Shown here: piece by piece, positions 8,104-16,279 of the stretch
Layout: each line of letters begins with the position of its first letter
Position numbering within the stretch: position 1 is the stretch's first letter
Source of the DNA: Labrenzia sp. PHM005
GTDB lineage: Bacteria > Pseudomonadota > Alphaproteobacteria > Rhizobiales > Stappiaceae
Reading direction: 5' to 3'
DNA length: 64,000 nt
NCBI RefSeq assembly: GCF_006517275.1
Contig: NZ_CP041191.1
Span: 2,165,001 to 2,229,000 of the forward strand
Program-made: the position numbers and the translations under genes
Notes under the pieces: generated by a model
Seen by the model: the letters and a program-made list of their open reading frames with translations, nothing else
Told to the model about the DNA's origin: nothing
Database searches by the model: none

Positions 8104-10779
8104 ATGTCCACTCCTTACTATGTCCCGGAAACTTCTGTTCCGCTCCCGCCGCCTGATGCCGAAGTCATTTCGACCGCCTGCGACTACTGCATCGTGGCGT
8201 GCGGCTACAAGGTCTACCGCTGGCCGGTCGCTGGCGGCAAAATCGGCGGGCCGAAAGCCGATCAAAACGCCTTTGGTGAAGATTTCCCGGTGGCGCCGTT
8301 GGGGACCTGGATCGCGCCGAACCAGCACAACATTGTGCTTCACAACGGCGAACCGCATCACATCATCATCATTCCGGACAAGGACACCAAATACGTCAAT
8401 TACACCGGCAATTCATCCATCCGCGGCGGCGCACTGGCCAAGAAAGTTTACAACCCGCAAACCCCGACCCGCGACCGGCTGAAATCGCCCATGGTGCGTA
8501 TGTTCGGTGTCTTGATGCCGGTCACCTGGGACTTTGCTCTCGATATTGCCGCGGAAGTCGGCAAGCACGTTCTGGAAAAACACGGCACCAACGCCTACTG
8601 CGTCAAGACGTTCTCTTATGGCTACATGGAGAACACCTATGCAATCACGAAGTATGCCTTGCGCAATATCCGCACCGCGAATTTCACCTTTCACGACACG
8701 CCATCCGATGTGACGTCTACGCCGGGGTTCCGGGACGCAGGATTTGATAATTTCGGCCCGTCCTATGACGATTGGGCCGAGGCCGACACGCTGATGATCT
8801 GCGGCACGGATCCATACGAATCCAAGACCATTCTCTTCACTGACTACATCATGCCGGCGATCCAGAACGGCCAGAAAACCATCTTCCTGTTGCCGCGCCG
8901 GACCGGCGGCGTTGCCTATGCTGAAAAGCACGGCGGCATGTGCATTGACATCCAGCCGGGCACGGACCTGCCGGTAGTGCTCGCGATTGCCCGGGTGATC
9001 GTTGAGAACGGCTGGGAAGATTCTGAATGGATCAAGAAATGGGTCAACAACAAATGGGAGTCCTCCTCCGGGTTCGGTCAGGGCACCCGGAACACGCCGT
9101 GGCAGTGGCGCACGACCTGGGGCAAGTTCCAGACCAAGGGTTTTGACGACTGGAAAGAGTGGCTTCTGGGTCAGGAGTATTCCGAACCGGAAGTTGCCGC
9201 CGAAATGGCGCAGGTAGATGTTGAGAAGATCTATAAGGCCGCGGAATGGATGGCCAAACCTCGCGCCGATGGTAGCCGCCCCAAAACGTCGGTGATGATC
9301 GAAAAGGGCTTTTACTGGTCTAACAACACTGGCAACACCCAGGCGATTTCCGCACTCGGGATCGTCGTTGGTGCGGGCGGACGGCCGGGTCAGGTGATCG
9401 GCCGGGCTGGCGGGCACCAGCGCGGCGGCCTGCGCGGCGGCGGATATCCGCGCAACAAATCACCTGAAAAACTACCCGGACGCCGGCGCCGAGCCATGGA
9501 CACCGACCGCTATCTGATGTCCGGCCACACACGGCTCGCCCACGTCATCGGCAACACCTGGGTGCAGGCGATGTGCGGCAGCCAATCCTTGCAGGCAAAA
9601 TTCGATGAACTGACGACCCGCAATCCGCATCAGGTGATGTCGTCTGAGAAACAGGACATCATCGATACGCTAAAACGGCGGGCTGACAGCGGCGGCATGG
9701 TGGTCTGGGATCAGGATATCTATCTGGTCGACCCGATCGGCGCCCGCTACGCCGACATTGTCTTCCCGGCCTCCGGCTGGGGCGAAGACACCTTCACCCG
9801 CGCCAACGGCGAGCGGCGGCTGCGCCTCTATCCGAAGTTCTATGACGCCCCAGGCGAAGCAAAACCGGATTGGTGGATCATCGCCCAACTCTCCAAGAAA
9901 ATGGGCTTTGAAGGATTTGACTGGCGCAACTCCAACGAGGTTCTTGAAGAAGGCGCCCGTCATTCGCGCGGCAGCCGCAAAGACTTCAACATGGTGCTAG
10001 TTGCTGCCCGTCGCGAAGGCAAAACCTTGCACGAGAAATTCGCCGAGTTCGGTACCAATGGCATCCAGGGGCCGATCTTGATGGATCGGGATGGCAATTT
10101 GGTTGAAACAAAACGGCTGCATGATGTGAACAGGGTGCTTCCTGAAGAAGGTCCTATTGGCAAGAACGTCTTCAACAAGAAGCTGACCCATTTCAACAGC
10201 CAGACGGGCAAATGCAACATCCAGAAAGCGCCGTGGGATTTGTTTGCCAGTTACTGGGAATGGTTGAAACCAAGGGAAGATGAAATCTGGATCAGTTCAG
10301 GCCGCATCAACGAGCGCTGGCAGTCCGGCTACGACGACCGCCGACGGCCGTATATCGTCCAGCGCTGGCCGGAAAACTGGATTGAAATCCATCCGAAGGC
10401 CGCCAAAGCGCGCGGCATTGAATCAGGTGATTATGTTCAAGTCTATTCCGACCGTATCCCGGTCCAGAAAGATACCATTGTCGGGGTTGAAAGCAGTGAC
10501 TTCGATTTCGCCAGCCTGATGAAAAACGGCCACATTGAATTGACCAAAGCATCGATCACAGCGGTCGCGATTGTCACCCCTGCGGTGAAGGAAAACATGG
10601 GTTACATGGACTTCCTGCACACCGCGCAACCGGCGAACGCTTTGGCTGGGCGGGTCGTCGACTGGATCAGCGGCAACTACAATTACAAGATGGGTGTCGG
10701 CAAAGTCCGGAAGATGGGCGAGAGCCCTTACAAAACCCAGTTCCGGTCAATGTCCTTCGCCCGCCGGGATATTGCCTGA
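8104..10779 (+). CDS. idrA: Molybdopterin catalytic subunit, iodate reductase/arsenite oxidase family
   Basis: The 891-aa protein is a DMSO-reductase-superfamily enzyme of the AioA/IdrA branch. Near the N-terminus it has CDYCIVACGYKVYRWP with C26, C29 and C33. The fourth cluster position appears to be serine (NSSIRGG near residue 105), as expected for the [3Fe-4S] cluster of this branch. IVGAGGRPGQVIGRAGGHQRGG matches the pterin-binding region of AioA-like proteins. It lacks a signal peptide, consistent with export by hitch-hiking on the Tat-bearing Rieske subunit. The two di-haem peroxidases in the operon and the FNR box favour iodate reductase over arsenite oxidase; no arsenic genes (aioSR, ars) are seen. 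Identity as IdrA is a strong inference, and AioA-like remains the alternative. Confidence 0.8.
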   Translation: MSTPYYVPETSVPLPPPDAEVISTACDYCIVACGYKVYRWPVAGGKIGGPKADQNAFGEDFPVAPLGTWIAPNQHNIVLHNGEPHHIIIIPDKDTKYVNYTGNSSIRGGALAKKVYNPQTPTRDRLKSPMVRMFGVLMPVTWDFALDIAAEVGKHVLEKHGTNAYCVKTFSYGYMENTYAITKYALRNIRTANFTFHDTPSDVTSTPGFRDAGFDNFGPSYDDWAEADTLMICGTDPYESKTILFTDYIMPAIQNGQKTIFLLPRRTGGVAYAEKHGGMCIDIQPGTDLPVVLAIARVIVENGWEDSEWIKKWVNNKWESSSGFGQGTRNTPWQWRTTWGKFQTKGFDDWKEWLLGQEYSEPEVAAEMAQVDVEKIYKAAEWMAKPRADGSRPKTSVMIEKGFYWSNNTGNTQAISALGIVVGAGGRPGQVIGRAGGHQRGGLRGGGYPRNKSPEKLPGRRRRAMDTDRYLMSGHTRLAHVIGNTWVQAMCGSQSLQAKFDELTTRNPHQVMSSEKQDIIDTLKRRADSGGMVVWDQDIYLVDPIGARYADIVFPASGWGEDTFTRANGERRLRLYPKFYDAPGEAKPDWWIIAQLSKKMGFEGFDWRNSNEVLEEGARHSRGSRKDFNMVLVAARREGKTLHEKFAEFGTNGIQGPILMDRDGNLVETKRLHDVNRVLPEEGPIGKNVFNKKLTHFNSQTGKCNIQKAPWDLFASYWEWLKPREDEIWISSGRINERWQSGYDDRRRPYIVQRWPENWIEIHPKAAKARGIESGDYVQVYSDRIPVQKDTIVGVESSDFDFASLMKNGHIELTKASITAVAIVTPAVKENMGYMDFLHTAQPANALAGRVVDWISGNYNYKMGVGKVRKMGESPYKTQFRSMSFARRDIA

Positions 10780-12944
10780 TGTATGCGGAGCGCCGACAGG
10801 AAGACCCGGCTTCTGAGTTGGAGCTGTTCAAGCGCCACCTGACGAGCGGCAATGATGTGGTGCGCAATATGGCGGTGCGGGCTATCCCGGTGATGGATCT
10901 CGATCCTGACAGCACCCGTCAGGCGCTTATCGAGGCTTTGCAGGATCCGGATCCGGACACACGGGCAGATGCGATGGAGCTCTTTGCCTCTCTTGCAAAC
11001 CTGGCTGACGCCCCGCTACTGCGAGACAGCTTAACGGGCGATCCGGTCCGTGAGGTTAAACTTGCGGCCATCTCCGGCCTTGCCCGTTTGAAAGACCAAT
11101 CCTCCGTCCCTCTGCTGCGCCGCTTGGTCACCGATCACTGCAACGAACACGTGGCATGGGAAGATGAAGCCGGCGACTGGGAAGACTGGCTTGATATTCA
11201 GATTGCGGCCATTGGTGCTCTCGGCCAGTTGCAGGCCGTTGAGGCCGTCGATGACCTGATGGCGGCGCGCGCTGATGAATTCGGTCAAGATCTGGATATT
11301 GCGGTGTTCAATGCACTCGGCCAAATGGTCGGTACTGGCGTTGAAAAACTGCTGGATGCTCTCAAGCGGGAGCGTGGTCTTTCAAAGACCCGAGTCGTGC
11401 AGACCCTGGGGAAATTGGCCCCGCATGTTTTGCAAGACCATTGCCACCTTCTGATTGCCTCCGATGAACCTTTGCTGCGCCAAGCAGCCATTCCCCTTTT
11501 AGGATCCGGTAGCGCGGACATTGAACGCCTCATCAAGGATGATCCCGATCCAGCCGTACGCATCACCGCACTGCGTCACGCTCATACGGCCCGGCCGGAT
11601 CTGGTCGTCGGATGTCTAATCGATCCCGACCAACCGGTACAGGCGGCTGCCCTCGAACTTGTCGAGCTGCCACTCCCGAACAGCATTCAGTCAGCCCTTG
11701 GCGATAACATGCAGGCCTGGCTAAAAACAGCGGCTCTTCCGCTGAAGATGGCAGCTACCAGGCGGTTGGCAGACGTGATCCCCGATCAGGCATGTGAACT
11801 CCTGTGCGCCGTCATTGAGGATCAGAGCTGCCCGCTGGAATGCCGCCTTCAAGCCGTTGAAGCGTTGGAGAACCCGGCTCTTGGTTTTTCGGTATCTGAA
11901 TTGCGTGCGCTGTTGTCCAATCCGGCACAGCAGGTCCGGGTGAAAGTTCTGACCGCACTGAAGTCTCGGGCGGCAGCTAGTGACAGAGACGGTATTGAGG
12001 CCATTGCCGATGCGATTGCTGGTGTGGTTCTGAAGGAGGCCGGGGAGATCCGGTCACGGTCTGTTGCCAGTCGTGGTTTGGATGCTTCAACACCGAAAGA
12101 CGACGCGATCGGCAAGCGCAACATTATCATCACGGAAGACGGTGACATCGTTGAAACCGATACCCTCAAGGAGAACGCCCCGGCGGGTCAATCGACCTTG
12201 TCATCGATCCTGAAGGGCAATCAGCCAGAACCTTTTTCCACCAGCTCAGATGCCCTGCCAAAGGGCACCCACACAAGCGCCAAGGACCGCAAACGCCGGC
12301 CGGTCGAGGGGCCGGATGCCGCTTCATCGGCCCTGCGCAAGGAAGCGATCCGCGCTTGCGCTGACCTTGCTGCCCCACAAATTCGGTCTGCTCTCGTTGA
12401 GTGCCTGGACGATCCGCAGGACGAGCTGGTGCGTGAAGCCTGGGTGGCCCTTGAGCAGCAAAACGCAATCTCCGAAACCGATGACGACCTTTTGGCTGCC
12501 GCCAAGATAGCGTTTGGCCATAAAGATCCGGTTATCCGGCTGGCTGCATTCAAGATCATCGCCGGCGCTGAACCAGACGCAGGCCTGCTGGCTGCAGCCC
12601 TGATAGATGAGGATGCCCTCATGCGTGCTGCGGCCGTTCAGTTCGTGGCGCCGGAAGAGGCGATCCTCCATCTTGGCGACCAGATTTCCCTTGTTCGGAC
12701 CACCGCGCTCACACGGGTCTTGACCGCAGATACACCGAAGATAATCGGAGAGGCGGCCGAGATCCTGATTTCGGCAGAACGCATCGACACGCTTTCCAAA
12801 CTGCTGTCCACCTCAGCTGGCCTTTTCCGGCAGCTGAAACACGACCTCCTCATTCAAGAGTGGCCTCCAAAGAGATCCTTCATCGTATTGAGCGCACTCG
12901 CTCAGATGACGAAAGAAAAGTCATGTCTAGACATCATCAGTTGA
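10779..12944 (+). CDS. Large cytoplasmic HEAT-repeat protein of the iodate-reductase operon
   Basis: The 721-aa protein consists of repeated helical pairs with the HEAT/PBS-lyase-like pattern (for example DPDPDTRADAMELFASLA, DPVREVKLAAISGLARL, DPAVRITALRH, PAQQVRVKVLTAL, DPVIRLAAFKIIAG). A hydrophilic low-complexity insert covers roughly residues 425-520 and splits the repeats into two blocks. No signal peptide or membrane segment is visible, so it should be cytoplasmic. Its ATG overlaps the stop of the catalytic subunit (TGATG), showing tight coupling. HEAT proteins act as scaffolds; a role in maturation or Tat proof-reading of the molybdenum enzyme is inference. It is not part of the minimal idrABP1P2 set. 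Confidence 0.75.
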   Translation: MYAERRQEDPASELELFKRHLTSGNDVVRNMAVRAIPVMDLDPDSTRQALIEALQDPDPDTRADAMELFASLANLADAPLLRDSLTGDPVREVKLAAISGLARLKDQSSVPLLRRLVTDHCNEHVAWEDEAGDWEDWLDIQIAAIGALGQLQAVEAVDDLMAARADEFGQDLDIAVFNALGQMVGTGVEKLLDALKRERGLSKTRVVQTLGKLAPHVLQDHCHLLIASDEPLLRQAAIPLLGSGSADIERLIKDDPDPAVRITALRHAHTARPDLVVGCLIDPDQPVQAAALELVELPLPNSIQSALGDNMQAWLKTAALPLKMAATRRLADVIPDQACELLCAVIEDQSCPLECRLQAVEALENPALGFSVSELRALLSNPAQQVRVKVLTALKSRAAASDRDGIEAIADAIAGVVLKEAGEIRSRSVASRGLDASTPKDDAIGKRNIIITEDGDIVETDTLKENAPAGQSTLSSILKGNQPEPFSTSSDALPKGTHTSAKDRKRRPVEGPDAASSALRKEAIRACADLAAPQIRSALVECLDDPQDELVREAWVALEQQNAISETDDDLLAAAKIAFGHKDPVIRLAAFKIIAGAEPDAGLLAAALIDEDALMRAAAVQFVAPEEAILHLGDQISLVRTTALTRVLTADTPKIIGEAAEILISAERIDTLSKLLSTSAGLFRQLKHDLLIQEWPPKRSFIVLSALAQMTKEKSCLDIIS

Positions 12945-13432
12945 CCGCATTTATCGCAAGAGGCCTAATAGCTGCGCTGAAACCAGCCCTTGCCCTTTCC
13001 ATGTGTGCCGTTGCCGGCTACGCCATGGCAGCCATGTCGCACCGGACGGTGGATCAGATCACGAATTTCTCGGTCTCGTCCGCTTCCGGGATGTTTCAGT
13101 TCGCGCCCAATCTTGTGCGGATTGAGCCGGGCGAAACGCTTACTTTCTTGAACAGCAGGGGCGCACACACGGTAAAATCTCAAAAAGGGTTCTGGCCGGA
13201 AGGAGCACCTGAGGTCGACATCACGGGGCAGCTTGAAGCCGATGTTGTCTTCGATACTCCCGGACTTTACGGGGTCACCTGCCGCCGCCACGGCAAATAC
13301 GGAATGGTGATGCTGGTTGCTGTCGGCGACGTTGAGCCGACGCAAGAGGATTACGAAAAGATCTCCAAGCTTAAAGCCAGCAAAAGCGCGAAGGATGGCT
13401 ATCAGCGCCTCATGTGGGAACTGCACAAATAA
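12923..13432 (+). CDS. Pseudoazurin-like cupredoxin, candidate redox partner
   Basis: The 169-aa protein has an N-terminal hydrophobic export segment (about residues 9-38) and a cupredoxin domain. Type 1 copper ligands are visible as H82 (GAHTV), C120, H123 and M128; the C-x2-H-x4-M spacing is that of pseudoazurin and amicyanin. A charged C-terminal tail of about 35 residues follows. The ATG at 12923 lies 22 bases inside the end of the HEAT gene, so the genes are coupled. In the periplasm it could carry electrons between the respiratory chain and the Rieske/molybdenum complex. That role is inferred from operon membership. Confidence 0.8.
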   Translation: MSRHHQLTAFIARGLIAALKPALALSMCAVAGYAMAAMSHRTVDQITNFSVSSASGMFQFAPNLVRIEPGETLTFLNSRGAHTVKSQKGFWPEGAPEVDITGQLEADVVFDTPGLYGVTCRRHGKYGMVMLVAVGDVEPTQEDYEKISKLKASKSAKDGYQRLMWELHK

Positions 13433-13465
13433 TGGGTGGCGGCTCCCCCGCTTTCTTCCTGGTAA

Positions 13466-13726
13466 CAGCCAATGTGCCGGTCCGCAGCCATCGTATCGCC
13501 GCCGGATGGACTTGATGTCACGTCCTGGCCATTGGTCGCCAGCGCTTCAGAAACCTGGTACGCCAAGCCAGATGCGAACGGATTTTTCTGGCTTGCCGGG
13601 CAAGGTGGCTATGGTGTTCAGACAGCTCCTGCCTTATCTCAGCTTGTGGCAGATCTTTGCCTTCACCGGAAATCGGACTTGCCGCTTGACGTGGTGCAGG
13701 CTCTCGATCCCTCCCGCCTAATATAG
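13466..13726 (+). pseudogene. C-terminal remnant of a DAO-family FAD oxidoreductase
   Basis: The frame carries GFFWLAGQGGYGVQTAPALSQL followed by a DPSRL ending. This is the conserved C-terminal FAD-binding block of D-amino-acid oxidase/glycine oxidase-like proteins, which are usually 350-430 aa. The N-terminal dinucleotide-binding part and everything in between are missing, and the frame is closed by a stop at 13463-13465. A short frame beginning at 13434 may hold a further scrap. The remnant sits just before ridA, a common partner of such oxidases. I read it as a decayed gene; the 13433-13754 gap holds nothing else. Confidence 0.6.
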
Positions 13727-13754
13727 TCTTCATTCTCATATTTAGGAAAACACA

Positions 13755-14105
13755 ATGTCAGATATCAAACGGCTTGAAGTCGGTCCGCGCATGAGTCAGG
13801 CAGTTGTCCATGGCGGCCTTGTGTGGTTGGCCGGACAGGTTGGCACTCCAGGTGACAGTGTGGCCGATCAGACCAAAGTGATCCTGCAAAAAATCGAAAA
13901 ACTTCTTGCAGATGCAGGCAGCGACAAGTCCCGCATCTTGCAAGCGACAATCTGGCTTGCCAGCATGGATGACTTTGCTGAGATGAACGAAGTGTGGGAC
14001 GCTTGGGTTGATCCTGCCAATCCGCCGGCCCGCGCGTGCGGCGAAAGCAAATTGGCAACGCCAGACTACACCGTAGAAATCATCGTTGTGGCAGCTGCAG
14101 GCTAA
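13755..14105 (+). CDS. ridA: RidA/YjgF-family enamine/imine deaminase
   Basis: The 116-aa protein is a complete RidA family member. It shows the trimer-interface and active-site blocks VHGGLVWLAGQVG, the central ILQATIWLASMDDFAEMNEVWDAW and the C-terminal PPARACGESKLATPDYTVEIIVVAAA with the conserved Arg and Glu. These cytosolic proteins hydrolyse reactive 2-aminoacrylate and other imines made by PLP enzymes or amino-acid oxidases. It follows the oxidase remnant and is closed by the terminator at 14188-14219. Probably it once paired with that oxidase. Confidence 0.88.
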   Translation: MSDIKRLEVGPRMSQAVVHGGLVWLAGQVGTPGDSVADQTKVILQKIEKLLADAGSDKSRILQATIWLASMDDFAEMNEVWDAWVDPANPPARACGESKLATPDYTVEIIVVAAAG

Positions 14106-14187
14106 CACTTCTGCCATCGATCAGATTTGGTGTGCCGTCAAAGAACGGGACTTGTAACAAAGTAGCATCTGGCTGCTCGATTTCGCA

Positions 14188-14219
14188 GACTACGGCAGCA
14201 TAACTGCCGTAGTCTTTTT
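14188..14219 (+). terminator. Intrinsic terminator after ridA
   Basis: An 11-bp perfect stem (GACTACGGCAG / CTGCCGTAGTC) encloses the loop CATAA and is followed by five T residues. It ends transcription of the plus-strand unit and separates it from the convergent transporter gene. Confidence 0.9.
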
Positions 14220-14236
14220 GTTCGTGTGAGGGAAAA

Positions 14237-16192
14237 TCACGGCAGCGGAACGCCCAGAACCTCTTTGAAGAGCAGGGTGAAACAGAAGATGATCGCCGCA
14301 ACGCCGGTCACAAGGATCACCCAACCCTTTGCCGAATAGGCCTCATGTTGAGCAGGTAGGATCAACGCCAATCCCATCAGGATTGCCGAGCTTTGGAAGC
14401 CGAAAATTGGGAGCAACGCGATAGCCCCCAGCATCATGACCGGCACGGCGGTCATCCGTAGCCACGACCCTTCCACAGCAACTTCGGTGACATGGCGGGT
14501 GATGAAGAGCTTGATCACGGCCAAGGCAGTCAAGGCGAACATGGCAATGGCGATCGTTCTGGGAAAGACTGCCGCTTCCTGATTGAGGCTTGCCGATTGG
14601 GAGATCGCGATCAGGGCAATGCCGCCGAATACAACAAGGCTGGCAAGATCGCGCAACACGGCATTTCTCGGTGCCGGATCCCGGTCCAGAACCGGCTCGC
14701 CACTGGACTTGATGACCAGCTTCTTGATTTGCGGCCAGAAGGGGTAAAGGAAACTGAGCACCGTCAGGGCGATGATCACCATTGAGAGCGGCCGGCCAAA
14801 AAATTGGCCCCATAGATCGCCGATGGCATCCCCTATGGTCCAGCTCTGCACAAAGCCCTGTTCGGCAATGCGTCCAAGGATCAGTCCCAGCACAATTGGA
14901 GACGCAGAGAAGCCGCGTTTGGATGCCAGCCAGCCGATCACACCAAGTACGATCATGATGACAATGTCGGAAACGCTGTTGCGAATGGCGAAGGTGCCAA
15001 TGACGGTCATGAAGGCAACGGCGGGTACAAGCGCAGCTTTGGGGGCTTGAACGATCGCGCGGTAGGCGAACCGCCCGATGAGCAACCCGACCGGCAGCAT
15101 CAGCACGGTGGCAAGCAGGAGCCCGAAAATGAAGGTATAGACGATGTCAGCGCCCTCGGAGAACAGGCTCGGTCCGGTGCGCACACCTTGAACCAGCAGC
15201 GCGCCCAAAATGACCGCATCCGGCGGCGTGCCGGGAATGCCTAGGACCAATGTGGGAATAAAGCCGCCGCCGACTGTGGCATTGTTGGCCGATTCCGTCG
15301 CGATAATGCCGCCGGGGTTGCCTTCGCCAAATTTCTCGTCGCCTTTGTTGCTGCGGCGCGCTTCCGAATAGGCAACCAGGCCGGCGATGGATCCACCAGC
15401 GCCCGGAAGGGCACCGACCATCGTGCCGATGACGGAACTGCGAATGAGGTTGAACTTGTTGCGTGCCAGCGCCATGACAGCCTCCGGCAAGCGGAAGCCG
15501 CGGGTGTCCTCAGGTTCCTGCAAATGCTTGTTTGGCGTTGCAACGAGATCGATCAGCACCGGAATACAGTAAAGCCCGATCAAGGCGGACACGGTCTCGA
15601 TACCACCAAGCAGGGTGCTGGATCCGAACGTGAAGCGTACTTCTGCGCTGGTTTCAGAAATACCGATCATGGCGATCAGCAGGCCAAAACAGGCACCTAT
15701 GACACCTTTCAGAAAGTCCCCTGTTGAAAGGGCTGCGATCAGCGACAAGCCGAATATCGCCAGCCAGAAATATTCAACCGGACCGAAGGCGAGGGCAGCC
15801 TCAGCCAATGGCGGGGCAAAAATCAGCAACGCCAAGGCTCCTACAAGACCTCCAGCAACGGAGGCCAGGCAGGCAATCGAAACTGCGAGATCGCCGTCCC
15901 CCCGTTTTGCCATGGGGTAACCGTCGAAGGTCGTCGCAATCGCAGAAGGTGTTCCGGGAGTGTTCAACAAAATGGCCGCGTAGGCACCGCCATAAATGGC
16001 TCCGGTATAGATGGCCCCCATCAAGATTAGCGCGCTGTCAGGTGCCATGGTGAACGTCAACGGCACCAGAACTGCAACGGCCATGGTGGCTGTAAGTCCC
16101 GGTATCGAACCGATAATCGTTCCTGCTGCGACCCCCAGAAGGGCAAGCAACAGGTTCAATGGCGAAAGGGCGTTTAACCAGAAATCGAGCAA
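14237..16192 (-). CDS. Fused TctA-TctB permease of a tripartite tricarboxylate transporter (sulfolactate importer)
   Basis: The 651-aa membrane protein joins a TctA-like permease of about 500 residues (NLLLALLGVAAGTIIGSIPGLTATMAVA, then LLNTPGTPSAIATTFDGYPMAKRG and GGGFIPTLVLGIPGTPPDAVILGALLVQG) to a C-terminal TctB-like four-helix domain of about 150 residues. TTT systems import organic acids driven by ion gradients with a periplasmic TctC protein. The start is probably TTG at 16192, with AGGGAGA upstream; a longer frame reaches 16255. Its place after the solute-binding gene and the sulfolactate genes comC, slcC and suyAB matches the SlcFG components of SlcHFG, but as one fused polypeptide. 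Confidence 0.82.
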   Translation of the reverse strand: MLDFWLNALSPLNLLLALLGVAAGTIIGSIPGLTATMAVAVLVPLTFTMAPDSALILMGAIYTGAIYGGAYAAILLNTPGTPSAIATTFDGYPMAKRGDGDLAVSIACLASVAGGLVGALALLIFAPPLAEAALAFGPVEYFWLAIFGLSLIAALSTGDFLKGVIGACFGLLIAMIGISETSAEVRFTFGSSTLLGGIETVSALIGLYCIPVLIDLVATPNKHLQEPEDTRGFRLPEAVMALARNKFNLIRSSVIGTMVGALPGAGGSIAGLVAYSEARRSNKGDEKFGEGNPGGIIATESANNATVGGGFIPTLVLGIPGTPPDAVILGALLVQGVRTGPSLFSEGADIVYTFIFGLLLATVLMLPVGLLIGRFAYRAIVQAPKAALVPAVAFMTVIGTFAIRNSVSDIVIMIVLGVIGWLASKRGFSASPIVLGLILGRIAEQGFVQSWTIGDAIGDLWGQFFGRPLSMVIIALTVLSFLYPFWPQIKKLVIKSSGEPVLDRDPAPRNAVLRDLASLVVFGGIALIAISQSASLNQEAAVFPRTIAIAMFALTALAVIKLFITRHVTEVAVEGSWLRMTAVPVMMLGAIALLPIFGFQSSAILMGLALILPAQHEAYSAKGWVILVTGVAAIIFCFTLLFKEVLGVPLP

Positions 16193-16243
16193 ATGTATCT
16201 CCCTGGGCGGCGGTTCAGGGGCGGTAGGAACAAAACAAAGGGC

Positions 16244-16269
16244 GGGAGCGCGCAAAATGGCACGCTCCC
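16244..16269 (-). terminator. Stem-loop between the binding-protein and permease genes
   Basis: Inverted arms GGGAGCG (16244-16250) and CGCTCCC (16263-16269) flank a 12-base loop. On the transcribed minus strand the hairpin follows the tctC stop by about ten bases and is followed by a T-rich stretch. It may attenuate readthrough so that more binding protein than permease is made. Confidence 0.5.
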
Positions 16270-16279
16270 AAGTCCAGAT

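Noticed and set aside
8413..9417. 334-aa minus-strand frame inside the molybdenum subunit gene
   Set aside because: Antisense of a strongly supported gene; high-GC codon use produces long opposite-strand frames.
8104..10779. Plain arsenite oxidase (AioA)
   Set aside because: Kept only as an alternative: two di-haem peroxidases in the operon, the FNR box and lack of arsenic genes favour iodate reductase.
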